Origin: Anaerolineae bacterium
Lineage (GTDB): Bacteria; Chloroflexota; Anaerolineae; 4572-78; J111
Direction: 5' to 3'
Assembly: GCA_016931895.1 (NCBI GenBank)
Contig: JAFGDY010000053.1
Span: forward strand, 1-64,000
DNA length: 64,000 nucleotides
Each line of letters begins with the position of its first letter. The first letter of the stretch is position 1. This document shows positions 53,467-63,328 of this stretch, one piece after another. The notes under the pieces are model-generated. The model was not told where the DNA came from and ran no database searches. It saw nothing but the letters and a program-made list of their open reading frames with translations. A program made the translations under genes and the position numbers.

Positions 53467-56394
53467 GTGACCAGCCAGCCCCAATCTGCCACGCCACCCG
53501 CCGAAACCCCACTGGCGGATGCCCCTTGTTTCATTGAACACCAATTCCCCGTCGCCAAAATTTCGATGGAAAGCTATAAGGAACGTAAGGCTGGTAATGG
53601 ACAAACCTTGACCGGTCTAGGCAAATGGTGGGGCCGCAAGCCGCTAGTATTAGTGCGAGCCGCCTTGTTAGGGTTGTTGCTGCCTACCACTACCGAGCCA
53701 GAAAAAGATCGGGAGATTTTCTTGAAGTTGATGACGATGGATAGTGAGGGCTTGTGGCACCGCAAAACCAAGACTATTCCCGGAAAAAGACTGCTTGAAG
53801 AGTTGTTGGTTTTACCACATTCTGTTCAGAAGCGATTCCTGGACCCAACCGCTCCATCTGACGCCCCTCAGATACGCCGCTTTTCTCGTGCCGAAGCAGA
53901 AGAACGTGAGGAATTGCAACGGCTAGTTTTTGATCGGATGAGCTATGATGAAAAACTGATCTATTGCGACCGGCCCGAACAGGTTGATGGTCCTGCGCCA
54001 GAATCGTGGGACGAGATTAATGCTCATCTAGGAACTCAAGCCAACAATTTGACGGAACTGGTGCAGGAATTGGGTCAACTCCGTTTTGGTCACGTGCCTC
54101 GGGTGGGCGATGCCTTTTGCGGTGGCGGCTCTATTCCTTTTGAAACGGCACGATTGGGGGTGGAAGCTTATGGAGCCGATCTAAACCCGATGGCAGCCTT
54201 GTTAACCTGGGCGGCATTAAATATTGATGGTGGTGGGCAGGAAACTGTAGCAGCAGTTGAGGCCGCCCAACAGCACGTGTATGAGGCCGTTGGCAAACAG
54301 ATAAATTCTTGGGGTATAGAGCACAACAGTTTGGGGTGGCGGGCCGACGTTTTTCTATATTGTGTGGAAGTACGCGATCCCGAGTCTGGTTGGTGGATAC
54401 CTTTAGCCCCCAATTGGGTTATTGCGGCCAGCAAAAATATCATCGCTAAGCTTGTACCCGACAAAAAGAACAGACGGTACGATATTGAAATTGTGGAAGC
54501 TGCCTCTGAAGCGGGAATGGAAACAGCCCGAAGTCGCGGTACAGTAGATAATTCACGGCTCATTCCCCCGGATGGTGGCCCCTCTACCCCTATTGAGGTC
54601 ATCCGGCGCAACCTTCGTTTGTGGGGAAATGACGATTTTGTTCCTCGTCCAGATGATGTGTTTCAGGAGCGGCTCTACTGTATCCGTTGGGTCGAGACGT
54701 ATCTTGATAGCCAAGGACGGAAACGCACCCGACGTCACTACCGTGCTCCAACCACCGATGATTTGCAGCGGGAAGCCAAAGTATTGGAATTGCTTAAAGA
54801 GCGTTTTCATCACTGGCAGGTAAAAGGGTTTATTCCCAGCCGTGCCATTATACCTGGCAGTGAAACTACTCGTTTGCAGAGGGAACGTGGCTGGACCCAC
54901 TGGCACCATCTTTTTACGCCACGTCAGTTGTTACTAGCAGGTTTATTTGCAGAGGAGAATGCCAAACTAACGAACAAAGCGGAACGTGCTGTTTGTTTAC
55001 TTGGTATTAACAGTATCACTGATTGGAGTTCACGACTAACAAGATGGGCACCTAATCCTGGCAAAGAAATGGTAATCCAGACATTTGGCAATCAAGCTCT
55101 AAATACCCTTTTTAACTATGGGTGTCGAGGATTGACATACCTTGAAACGTCGTTTTTTTTACGACTGGTTCCATCGTTTTGCGTGTCCTCACATACAATG
55201 GCTTCAGATGCCCGTGACACTTCAGAGACCTGCACAATTTGGATCACCGATCCACCCTACGCTGATGCGGTAAATTACCATGAATTGTCGGAGTTCTTCC
55301 TGGCATGGTACGATAAGCAACTGTCCCAGCTCTTTCCCGATTGGTATACTGACTCCAAGCGGGCACTGGCGGTGCAGGGTAGTGATGAGAGTTTTCGACG
55401 GGCTATGGTTGATGCTTACACCCGCCTGGTGCAAAACATGCCGGATAACGGCTTGCAAATCGTGATGTTCACCCACCAGGATGCTGCTGTCTGGGCTGAT
55501 CTGACCATGATCTTGTGGGCTGCTGGACTACACGTCACCCAGGCCTGGACTATTGCCACCGAAACCGACTCGGCGCTCAAACAAGGCAATTACGTCCAAG
55601 GTACGGTTCTGCTGGTGTTGCGCAAACGCAAGGAAACCGAGCCGCTCTTCATGGATGAGATCATCCACGATGTTGAGGCCGAAGTGCGCCGCCAGCTTGA
55701 TACTATGACCCGGCTGGAAGATGATAGCGACCCCAACTTTGGCGATGCTGATTACCAACTGGCTGCCTATGCCGCCGCTCTGCGAGTGCTGACCGCCCAA
55801 CCTATCGAAGAGATTAACCCGGAGCGAGAAATTCTGCGTGAGCGTAAGCCCGGCGAAATCAGCCCGGTAGAAAAATTGATCCGCGATGCGGTCAAAATTG
55901 CCGCCGACCACCTGGTGCCCCGGAACTTCAACCCCGACATTTGGCGGTTCCTATCTCCAATGGAACGGTTCTATTTGAAGGGGTTGGAAGTGGAAAGTCA
56001 CGGCGAATATCGTAGTGGTGTTTATCAGGAATTGGCCCGGGGCTTTGGCGCCGCCGAATACACCGAGCTATTGGCCAATACTCGCGCCAATGAAACCCGC
56101 CTCAAAAGCGCCACCGAATTCGGCAAAAAGGGGCTGTCCGGGGCTGGCTTTGATGGTTCGTTGCTGCGCCAATGTCTCTTTGCCGTGCATCAAGTCCGTC
56201 AAACTGAAGAAACACAAACCGGTCTCAACTGGCTCAAAACCGAACTGCCGGATTATTGGAACCAGCGGGAGCGGATCATCCACCTTCTAGATTATTTAGC
56301 GTCGCTGGTCCGCGTTTCCTCTATGGCCCACTGGCGCAAAGACGGTCAAGCAGCGGAACTCTTGGCCGGCACGGTGAGAAATGACCACGTCTAA
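53467..56394 (+). CDS. DUF1156 adenine-specific DNA methyltransferase
   Basis: A 975-residue protein. The N-terminal DUF1156 region contains ISMESYKERKAG and KWWGRKPLVLVRAALLG. SAM-binding motif I is GDAFCGGGSIPFE (about 215-228), and the catalytic motif DPPYADAVNYHE (about 595) is of the N6-adenine DPPY type. The two motifs are separated by a ~370-residue insert. GTG at 53467 is the start, behind GAGGAG. It most likely marks self DNA for the cassette; its target sequence is unknown. Its 3' end overlaps the helicase gene by 14 nt. Confidence 0.88.
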   Translation: MTSQPQSATPPAETPLADAPCFIEHQFPVAKISMESYKERKAGNGQTLTGLGKWWGRKPLVLVRAALLGLLLPTTTEPEKDREIFLKLMTMDSEGLWHRKTKTIPGKRLLEELLVLPHSVQKRFLDPTAPSDAPQIRRFSRAEAEEREELQRLVFDRMSYDEKLIYCDRPEQVDGPAPESWDEINAHLGTQANNLTELVQELGQLRFGHVPRVGDAFCGGGSIPFETARLGVEAYGADLNPMAALLTWAALNIDGGGQETVAAVEAAQQHVYEAVGKQINSWGIEHNSLGWRADVFLYCVEVRDPESGWWIPLAPNWVIAASKNIIAKLVPDKKNRRYDIEIVEAASEAGMETARSRGTVDNSRLIPPDGGPSTPIEVIRRNLRLWGNDDFVPRPDDVFQERLYCIRWVETYLDSQGRKRTRRHYRAPTTDDLQREAKVLELLKERFHHWQVKGFIPSRAIIPGSETTRLQRERGWTHWHHLFTPRQLLLAGLFAEENAKLTNKAERAVCLLGINSITDWSSRLTRWAPNPGKEMVIQTFGNQALNTLFNYGCRGLTYLETSFFLRLVPSFCVSSHTMASDARDTSETCTIWITDPPYADAVNYHELSEFFLAWYDKQLSQLFPDWYTDSKRALAVQGSDESFRRAMVDAYTRLVQNMPDNGLQIVMFTHQDAAVWADLTMILWAAGLHVTQAWTIATETDSALKQGNYVQGTVLLVLRKRKETEPLFMDEIIHDVEAEVRRQLDTMTRLEDDSDPNFGDADYQLAAYAAALRVLTAQPIEEINPEREILRERKPGEISPVEKLIRDAVKIAADHLVPRNFNPDIWRFLSPMERFYLKGLEVESHGEYRSGVYQELARGFGAAEYTELLANTRANETRLKSATEFGKKGLSGAGFDGSLLRQCLFAVHQVRQTEETQTGLNWLKTELPDYWNQRERIIHLLDYLASLVRVSSMAHWRKDGQAAELLAGTVRNDHV

Positions 56395-59125
56395 GGCTTC
56401 AGTCGTCCGTCGTTTCTCCTCCCGTCGCCAGCGACTGGATCACTCCTTTCTGTCCCCTCGCCTCAAAGGTGCCCAACAGTATGATCGTATTGCCGGTTAC
56501 TTCAGTTCCTCTCTATTGGAACTGGTTGGCGAAGAACTAGAAACCGTTACCGGCAAAATTCGGGTTGTTTGCAACTCTGATTTACACCCCCAAGATGTAA
56601 GAACCGCCAAAGCCGCGCAGATGGCTATCCGCCGGGCCTGGACAAGTTCCCGCCCGGAAAATTTGCTTCAAGGTGAAGGCGAAACGCGCATCCGCGAGCG
56701 TTTTAGCCACCTCTATCAACTGTTGAGCAGTGGCAAGTTGGAAGTCAAAGTTTTGCCCGACCAGGTCTTTGGCCTGGTTCACGGCAAAGCCGGGGTCATC
56801 ACCCTGGCCGATGGTTCGCAAACCTGCTTTGTGGGCAGTGCCAATGAGTCGAAATCGGCCTGGCGGCTCAACTATGAGATTGTTTGGGAAGACTCCTCGC
56901 CCGAGGCCGTCGTCTGGGTGCAGGAGGAATTCAACGCGCTGTGGGGCGACTGCCGGGCACGCCCCCTGGCCGAAGGAGTTATTCAAGACCTCAAACGGCT
57001 GGCTCATCGCCGCGTTATCTACCTGGTTGATGATTGGCTGACCGGCGACGGGGCAGAGACCGATCCGGCAGCGGCCATCGTAGAAACGCCGGTTTACCGG
57101 GACGAGGTTGGATTGTGGGAGCATCAAAAATATTTTGTTAAACTGGTGTTTGATGCCCATCAAGGCCCCACCAAACGTGCCCGCTTTGTGCTGGCCGATC
57201 AGGTTGGCTTGGGCAAAACCCTGCAACTGGCTATGTCGGCCCAACTGATCGCCCTCACGGGTACCCGTCCTATTTTAGTGGTGTGTCCCAAAACTCTGCT
57301 ATGGCAATGGCAGGCCGAAATGCGTGATTTGCTGGCTATGCCTTCAGCGGTATGGAATGGACGTTGCTGGGTGGATGAACAAGGTTACAAACATCCGGCC
57401 ATCGGCCCGGAAGGTATCCTCAAATGTCCACGCCGGGTTGGCATCGTCTCCAGCGGTCTGATTAGTCACGGCGCTGAGACGGCTCAAAACTTGCTCCGGC
57501 TCAAATATGATTGCGCCATTCTTGATGAAGCCCATCGTGCCCGTCGCCAAAATCTGGGCCAAAATCGGAGCTACGTATCCGTTGATCCCAACAATCTGCT
57601 CCGATTCATGTATGATCTGGCCGAACGCAGCCGGAGCGTCCTGCTGGCTACAGCCACCCCGGTTCAGCTACGCCCTATTGAGGCGTGGGATTTGCTCGAC
57701 ATCCTCAGTCGAGGTGATGAGTCCGTATTAGGTAATGCGCAAAGCAAATGGCGACGCGGCGGACGAGCCCTTGAGTTAGTAATGGGGCAAGCTGATCTAC
57801 CTACCGACGAAATTGAGCGGTGGGAATGGACACGCAATCCTTTTCCACCCAAAGAGGAACATCGCGATTTTTTCACGTTGCGGAGAAGTTTGGCCGTGCC
57901 GGATAGGCAATCTATCTTGCCCGGCAGTTACCTAACCAAACTCTCTCGTCCGGATCGCAACCGTTTTAATCGTTTGTTTCCGCGCCTGGTTGCAGATCAC
58001 AATCCCATTATCCGCCGCATTGTGCGTCGCACTCGCCAACAACTTGAAGAGACTATTGATCCGGAAACCGGCGAGCCACTGTTGAAACGAATTGAGGTTG
58101 AACTACTGGGTGAAGGTCCAAACGAAGCCATCCCTCTACCGGGCTATCTACGGGAAGCCTATGATCTAGCCGAAGAGTTCTGCCAAAGCCTGGGGCGGGG
58201 TTCTGGTTTGCTAAAAACTCTGTTGCTGCGGCGGGTAGGTAGTTCTATTTATGCGGGTTTGACCACCGCCCAAAAACTACTGGGCGGCGACACCGATTTT
58301 GATAGTGAAGAAGATGACGAAACTGACGATGTGGCTGGGGCAGCTAGTAGCCTGGCAGCACAGCTAAATTCTACCCAGCAGCAACTTTTAGAGAGTTGTG
58401 TTGCCAATCTAAGGCAATATCTGGAACAAGAACAAGACCCCAAATATGCGGTCGTACTTGATTGCCTGCAACGTCGCGGCTGGCTGGAGCGGGGCTGTAT
58501 TATCTTTAGCCAGTATCGTGACTCCATCCAATGGTTGGCCGAACAACTTACCCAGGAATTTCCCGAAGAACCCATTGCCCTTTATTCCGGCCCTACCACC
58601 TCCGGCATTATGCGTAATGGGCAATGGCAGCCTACTGCCCGCGAAACGCTCAAACAAATGGTGCGGCGCGGCGAAATACGACTGATGCTCGGCACCGATG
58701 CGGCCTCGGAGGGACTGAACTTGCAGAGTTTGAGCACGCTCATTAACCTGGACTTGCCCTGGAATCCCACGCGGTTGGAGCAGCGCAAAGGCCGCATCCA
58801 GCGTATTGGGCAAATCAATGATACCGTTTACATTTTCAATATGCGTTATCAGGACTCGGTGGAAGATCGGGTTCACGAATTGCTCTCCAGCCGGTTACAC
58901 GACATCTACCACCTGTTTGGGCAACTGCCAGATGTGTTGGAAGACGCCTGGGTGGCCATAGCTCTCGGCGAAAAAGAACACGCCCAAAAGATTATCGAGG
59001 CTGTGCCGGAAATGCACCCCTTTGAACTGCGCTACACCGATGTTGAAAATGTCGAATGGGAAACCTGCGAGCAGGTATTGGATGCCGGAGAGAAGTGGCG
59101 GGTGTTGAGTGAGGGGTGGGGGTAG
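56381..59125 (+). CDS. PLD-like nuclease fused to SNF2-type helicase
   Basis: A 914-residue protein. The N-terminal ~190 residues are phospholipase-D-like, with a single HKD-type motif (HGKAGVI near 132, SANES near 157), probably dimerising to form one nuclease site. A SNF2-family helicase follows: motif I DQVGLGKT (about 273), motif II DEAH (about 381), motif III TATP, and motifs V-VI TDAASEGLNLQ and QRKGRIQRIGQ in the C-terminal lobe. In this cassette it is the likely effector that translocates along and cuts unmodified DNA. DISARM also pairs PLD and helicase proteins, but its DrmA/DrmB pair is absent here. The gene ends 64 bp before gajA. Confidence 0.88.
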   Translation: MTTSKASVVRRFSSRRQRLDHSFLSPRLKGAQQYDRIAGYFSSSLLELVGEELETVTGKIRVVCNSDLHPQDVRTAKAAQMAIRRAWTSSRPENLLQGEGETRIRERFSHLYQLLSSGKLEVKVLPDQVFGLVHGKAGVITLADGSQTCFVGSANESKSAWRLNYEIVWEDSSPEAVVWVQEEFNALWGDCRARPLAEGVIQDLKRLAHRRVIYLVDDWLTGDGAETDPAAAIVETPVYRDEVGLWEHQKYFVKLVFDAHQGPTKRARFVLADQVGLGKTLQLAMSAQLIALTGTRPILVVCPKTLLWQWQAEMRDLLAMPSAVWNGRCWVDEQGYKHPAIGPEGILKCPRRVGIVSSGLISHGAETAQNLLRLKYDCAILDEAHRARRQNLGQNRSYVSVDPNNLLRFMYDLAERSRSVLLATATPVQLRPIEAWDLLDILSRGDESVLGNAQSKWRRGGRALELVMGQADLPTDEIERWEWTRNPFPPKEEHRDFFTLRRSLAVPDRQSILPGSYLTKLSRPDRNRFNRLFPRLVADHNPIIRRIVRRTRQQLEETIDPETGEPLLKRIEVELLGEGPNEAIPLPGYLREAYDLAEEFCQSLGRGSGLLKTLLLRRVGSSIYAGLTTAQKLLGGDTDFDSEEDDETDDVAGAASSLAAQLNSTQQQLLESCVANLRQYLEQEQDPKYAVVLDCLQRRGWLERGCIIFSQYRDSIQWLAEQLTQEFPEEPIALYSGPTTSGIMRNGQWQPTARETLKQMVRRGEIRLMLGTDAASEGLNLQSLSTLINLDLPWNPTRLEQRKGRIQRIGQINDTVYIFNMRYQDSVEDRVHELLSSRLHDIYHLFGQLPDVLEDAWVAIALGEKEHAQKIIEAVPEMHPFELRYTDVENVEWETCEQVLDAGEKWRVLSEGWG

Positions 59126-59189
59126 GGGAATATCGTGTCAGGAAACTTATGATTTTGTTCTAATATTTGAAAGGTGATCGAAAAACACT

Positions 59190-60929
59190 GTGAGACTTAA
59201 ACTCGTAAAAATATCTAATTACCGGAATTTGGATGGGGTTGAAATAACCTTTAGCCCAAAGCTCAACTTTCTAATTGGCGAGAATAATCTGGGAAAATCC
59301 AATTTCCTTAATTTATTGAATACGCTTTTTACCAAACGTGGATTTAGCTATGATGATTTTTCTGATCCAGATGAGGCAATAGAAATTGAATTTACACTGA
59401 TTCTTGAAGATGTAGAATTAGGAGTATTCGAGGATCTGTTTAATCCCGAAAATGAAAACCAGATAGATATTCTCGCAGTTCAAGAAACGCCGGAGGGATC
59501 TTTGGAGTTCTGGCATCAAGAAACCAGTACCAAGATTTCAGTAACCAGTGTAAGAGCCATCAACTATATTCACTATGACTCGTTGAGAAACCCATCTTCG
59601 GAGTTAAATTTTGATCGGAATCGAGGTGTTGGAAAGTTCCTTAATTTTCTCATCCAGAGGAGTCTTGAGGATGAAGAAGAAGCAGATTTAGATTTCGTTG
59701 ACAAAGATAGATTAAACGGTCTCATCAGTTCGGTGAACGACGTCCTACAAAAATTGAAGTCTTTTAGAGATTTCTCAATAAACGCCACTTTAGAAGAGGA
59801 AGCGAATAATCTTTTATCAAGACTCATTCTATTAACCGATGGTGAAGGAAGAGAATTAAACCAATCCGGTTATGGAGTTCAATTCTTGTCAACAGTTTCA
59901 CTCGCAATACTGGGAAGATTACTAACTCTGAGCGATGTTCGCTGGAGGAACGTGATTTTCGAAAATGAAGAAACTGGAGAGAACTATATTTCTCTATTGC
60001 TTGGTCTTGACGAACCTGAAATACACCAGCATCCGTATATGCAAAGATCTTTGATAAAGTATCTGAGTCAGATTATTTCCAACAATGAGGCTGATTTCCT
60101 TAAGGTCATTAAACATGTTTTTGATGTGGACGGATTCGTCGGCCAGTGTATCGTTGTATCGCATTCCCCAAACGTATTACTGAATGATTTCACAGAAATA
60201 GTAAGATTTTATAAATGTAACAATCGCATTTCAGTTAAGAGTGGAACGAATATCGTTCTTGATGAGCAAAAAAGGGCCCATCTTCTAAAAAATTTTCCCT
60301 TTGTTAAGGAGGCATTTTTTTCTCGCTGCGTAATAATTGTTGAAGGCGATAGTGAAATTGCGGCCTTGCCTTTATTTGCAGGAAAAATGGATATTTCTGA
60401 CTTGGACGATCTTGGCATTAGTATTATTCAGGCTGGTGGGATCAAGTCAGTATTGCCACTGATGAAACTATTAGAAAACTTTGGGATTAATAGTGTGGGA
60501 GTAATTGATAGTGATGATGCTACCGAAATTCCTGCAAACACGTTCGATATTTTTGTAACAACTGAGCGTGATTTTGAGGCTGAGCTTGTCACCACTCTTT
60601 TGGACAATAATAAAGAGACCCTTTTGATAAAAATCTTGGAAGATTATGATACTTTGGGCCAGAACCGTTTTCTAAAATCAAAAATTTTGAATGAGTGCAA
60701 ACAAAAATATAGCATTACCCCCTCTAATTTCTCGACCGGCCAAACATTAGCTAACATTTCTCTGACAGACACCAACAACCGTAAAGTATGGTATTTAACC
60801 TGGTTTATTATCAACAAAGGGATACTTTTAGGGAGAACTGTTGGTGAACTTCTAGGTAAAGACGATATACCAATGATTTATCAAAATGCGATTAAGAAAG
60901 CAATTGAGCTAACCCAAAATAACTCCTGA
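59190..60929 (+). CDS. gajA: Gabija GajA, OLD-family ATP-gated endonuclease
   Basis: A 579-residue protein. The N-terminal ABC-type ATPase has Walker A GENNLGKSN (about 31-39), a Walker B region LGLDEPEIHQHP and VVSHSP. The C-terminal TOPRIM domain begins with VIIVEGDSEIAALPLF (Glu near 385) and GVIDSDDA. This is the OLD/GajA layout; in Gabija, GajA is a sequence-specific DNA nickase held off by nucleotides and released when they are depleted during infection. The start is GTG at 59190. The stop overlaps the gajB ATG (TGATG). The gene is markedly more A+T-rich than the preceding cassette, suggesting a separate origin. Confidence 0.88.
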   Translation: MRLKLVKISNYRNLDGVEITFSPKLNFLIGENNLGKSNFLNLLNTLFTKRGFSYDDFSDPDEAIEIEFTLILEDVELGVFEDLFNPENENQIDILAVQETPEGSLEFWHQETSTKISVTSVRAINYIHYDSLRNPSSELNFDRNRGVGKFLNFLIQRSLEDEEEADLDFVDKDRLNGLISSVNDVLQKLKSFRDFSINATLEEEANNLLSRLILLTDGEGRELNQSGYGVQFLSTVSLAILGRLLTLSDVRWRNVIFENEETGENYISLLLGLDEPEIHQHPYMQRSLIKYLSQIISNNEADFLKVIKHVFDVDGFVGQCIVVSHSPNVLLNDFTEIVRFYKCNNRISVKSGTNIVLDEQKRAHLLKNFPFVKEAFFSRCVIIVEGDSEIAALPLFAGKMDISDLDDLGISIIQAGGIKSVLPLMKLLENFGINSVGVIDSDDATEIPANTFDIFVTTERDFEAELVTTLLDNNKETLLIKILEDYDTLGQNRFLKSKILNECKQKYSITPSNFSTGQTLANISLTDTNNRKVWYLTWFIINKGILLGRTVGELLGKDDIPMIYQNAIKKAIELTQNNS

Positions 60930-62725
60930 TGAATGAAACGGATATTCAAGAAAAATTTCAGAAGATACATAGCGACGATATACAACAGTTAGAGGTGATC
61001 TTATCGTCGGAAGGGAGGATTCTGGTAGAAGCACCAGCAGGCTATGGCAAAACCAAGACGATGATTAGCAAAATTGCTAATCTCATGGCTACAAACCAGA
61101 TTCCAAATCCTAAAAAACTACTGGCCCTGACCTTTAGTGTCAATGCAGCTTATAAAATCAAGAAGGATGTAGCTGAACAGATCCCTGAATTGCTACAAAC
61201 AGATTTTGGTCCTCCATTTCGTGTCAATGAGAAGGTGTTCGTGTCTAATTATCATGGTTTTTGTCGGCATGTCTTAAAACGATATGGATACTTAATAGCA
61301 GATAATTTAGCCAATATCAATATACTCAAATCGATTGACGATAGCAAGGCTCAGGATTTGATGGCGTTTGGGGTTGGTTTAAGTCTCGATGATGCAAAAT
61401 TTTTTAGTGACGTAAATGACGCCATAAGAGAGTTAAATACCAATTACTTAAGACAGAATTTTAGAGAGTATTGCCATCGGGTTGCATCTCAACTTCTTCC
61501 ACACGACCTCATACCTTTTAATGCTATTTTGATGCTCACCATTCTTCTTTTCAAAGATTATCCGCGAATTTTGAACTTTTATCAAAAATATTTTCCAGTG
61601 ATAATTATTGATGAATTTCAAGATACTAATATCTTGAGTTATCAATTGATAGAAACATTGGTTGCTTCAAATACTCAGTTAATCTTGATGGGAGATTCTC
61701 TGCAAAGAATCTATGGTTTTATCGGTGCAATTCCTAATTTGTTATCCCGCGCAAAAGAATTTTTCTCAATGAAGGAGATAGTGCTTACTAAAAATCATAG
61801 GTTTGAGAACAATCCACAGATGCTAAATCTTGATGCCAATCTTCGAGAGAATGCCAAAAATCCTGCTAATCCAAACATAAGCGAAAGTGCCTGTGTGGAA
61901 TTCGATCTGCTAGAAGATCAAATTGAAGAAGCAAACTGGCTTACAAGGAAAATACAAACAATCCAAAGTGATAATCCAAATTCAAAAATTGCAGTACTGG
62001 TAAGACAACGAAGCCAAAATACTAAAAGAATTCTGGAAGTGTTCAAGATTCATAGCCTCCAATTTTTCTATGCCCTTTTTAGTGATGAGGATCAAGATTA
62101 TGTGGATTTCCATAGAATTTGTTTGCGTATTCTTATTGATATTCTAAAGACATATAAAGGGGTCTCTAGCAGATGTTTAAGGTCGCTACTTACTGAAGTT
62201 AAAGCCCACTATTCTGATGATAGCTCACCGCTAATCGAAGCATTACTGAGTCTATTGGAGATTTTTTGTCAGCGCATTGTAGAGGACTTTGCATTTTTGG
62301 ATGTAGAAGATCGTATCACGCTTATGAAAGATATATTAGAAAGTAATGCTCTAAAACAGAATCTAGAATTTGTTAAGACCAATTTAGTAATATCTACAAT
62401 ACACGGAGCTAAGGGATTGGAATGGGATTATGTATATCTCCCTGATATGGAACAATACTCTCTTCCCAACTATCCTGGCCTATGTGGAAAGTGTAATTGC
62501 CAACAAGCTTGTAACTTAAAGGTAACTCAATCATTAGAGGCCGATTTTCTTCAAGAGCTATGTGTTTTTTATGTAGGGGTCACAAGGGCCCGAATGAATG
62601 TTTCTTGTTCTGCCAGCAGAAAGCGAATTAGGTATGATGGTACAGTGCGATCTTGTAATGTTAGTTGCTTCCTAAATTTAAAAGGTATCGAATTAGTGTC
62701 ATCGGATGATCTTGAGATGAAATAG
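60929..62725 (+). CDS. gajB: Gabija GajB, UvrD-like helicase
   Basis: A 598-residue SF1A helicase. Motif I is APAGYGKTKT (about 35-44), motif II IIIDEFQDTN (about 226-235), motif III MGDSLQRIYGF, motif V STIHGAKGLEWD (about 488-499) and motif VI YVGVTRARM. A compact cysteine cluster, CGKCNCQQAC (about 518-528), lies between motifs V and VI and looks metal-binding; with the later Cys residues it may hold a zinc or an Fe-S centre. With GajA it forms the Gabija complex, in which GajB senses DNA ends or cleavage products. It is coupled to gajA and followed by its own terminator. Confidence 0.88.
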   Translation: MNETDIQEKFQKIHSDDIQQLEVILSSEGRILVEAPAGYGKTKTMISKIANLMATNQIPNPKKLLALTFSVNAAYKIKKDVAEQIPELLQTDFGPPFRVNEKVFVSNYHGFCRHVLKRYGYLIADNLANINILKSIDDSKAQDLMAFGVGLSLDDAKFFSDVNDAIRELNTNYLRQNFREYCHRVASQLLPHDLIPFNAILMLTILLFKDYPRILNFYQKYFPVIIIDEFQDTNILSYQLIETLVASNTQLILMGDSLQRIYGFIGAIPNLLSRAKEFFSMKEIVLTKNHRFENNPQMLNLDANLRENAKNPANPNISESACVEFDLLEDQIEEANWLTRKIQTIQSDNPNSKIAVLVRQRSQNTKRILEVFKIHSLQFFYALFSDEDQDYVDFHRICLRILIDILKTYKGVSSRCLRSLLTEVKAHYSDDSSPLIEALLSLLEIFCQRIVEDFAFLDVEDRITLMKDILESNALKQNLEFVKTNLVISTIHGAKGLEWDYVYLPDMEQYSLPNYPGLCGKCNCQQACNLKVTQSLEADFLQELCVFYVGVTRARMNVSCSASRKRIRYDGTVRSCNVSCFLNLKGIELVSSDDLEMK

Positions 62726-62780
62726 ATCTCCGTCACAGCTGGCCGATTACCGAGAAGGCTATCCAGGGAAACTAACGTTA

Positions 62781-62815
62781 CTGTCTACTGAATCTGACTC
62801 TGTAGATAGTTTTTT
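62781..62815 (+). terminator. Terminator after gajB
   Basis: CTGTCTAC (62781-62788) pairs with GTAGATAG (62802-62809), one wobble, and is followed by TTTTTT. It lies 56 nt past the gajB stop. Confidence 0.65.
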
Positions 62816-62983
62816 AAACATATTGCTATCCGACTACATAAACCCGGGTTTGCCAGCTTTGCTTAAACCACCCTTGAAATCTAGGGAAGGATCGGAATTT
62901 CTTATTAAGAAATAGAAACAAGGTGAACATTGTCTCGCTTAACTATTGAGCTTATATAAATTCTTATAACCATATACCTTGCG

Positions 62984-63211
62984 GTGTCCGAACAGACCAC
63001 AAACCGGGATCCGTTAGCGGATCTCACCTCAAAGCTTATCTCAGTGACGAGGGCTTCCGAGTTGAGTGGTCTCACCCCCAGTTACATCCGGCGTTTGCTG
63101 CGGAATAGAGTTATCGCAGGCAAAAAAATTGGCCGGGACTGGTTTACCACGGAAGAGACCATACGGGAGTATTTGCAGCAAGAACGCCGTCCAGGCCCCA
63201 AACCCAGATAA
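62984..63211 (+). CDS. Second excisionase-like helix-turn-helix protein
   Basis: A 75-residue basic protein: HTH ISVTRASELSGLTPSYIRRL, wing RVIAGKKIGRDWFTTEETI, then a helix ending GPKPR. The start is GTG at 62984 with no strong Shine-Dalgarno, so the start is less certain. It has the same length, layout and GPK-type tail as the protein at 49048-49260 and is probably its paralogue. It sits after the gajB terminator and before a promoter with a palindromic operator at 63251-63270, which it may control. Confidence 0.8.
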   Translation: MSEQTTNRDPLADLTSKLISVTRASELSGLTPSYIRRLLRNRVIAGKKIGRDWFTTEETIREYLQQERRPGPKPR

Positions 63212-63242
63212 ACATAGCCACCTGGCGGCATCATTATTAAAT

Positions 63243-63271
63243 TTGACAATTAGTACCGCTAAAGGTACTAT
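63243..63271 (+). promoter_or_regulatory. Promoter with a palindromic operator between its boxes
   Basis: TTGACA (63243-63248), 17 nt, TACTAT (63266-63271). A 7-bp inverted repeat, TAGTACC (63251-63257) and GGTACTA (63264-63270), fills the spacer and overlaps the -10 box. A repressor bound here would block RNA polymerase. Confidence 0.7.
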
Positions 63272-63328
63272 TATAAGTGTAATCAATTTGATTGCGCTTT
63301 TTTGATTCTTCAATTTCTTCTCCCCGAA

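Noticed and set aside
49654-59125. Calling the cassette BREX or DISARM
   Set aside because: No PglZ/BrxZ or BrxL for BREX, and no DrmA/DrmB (DUF1998) for DISARM. Only the DUF499 ATPase and the PLD/helicase ideas are shared.
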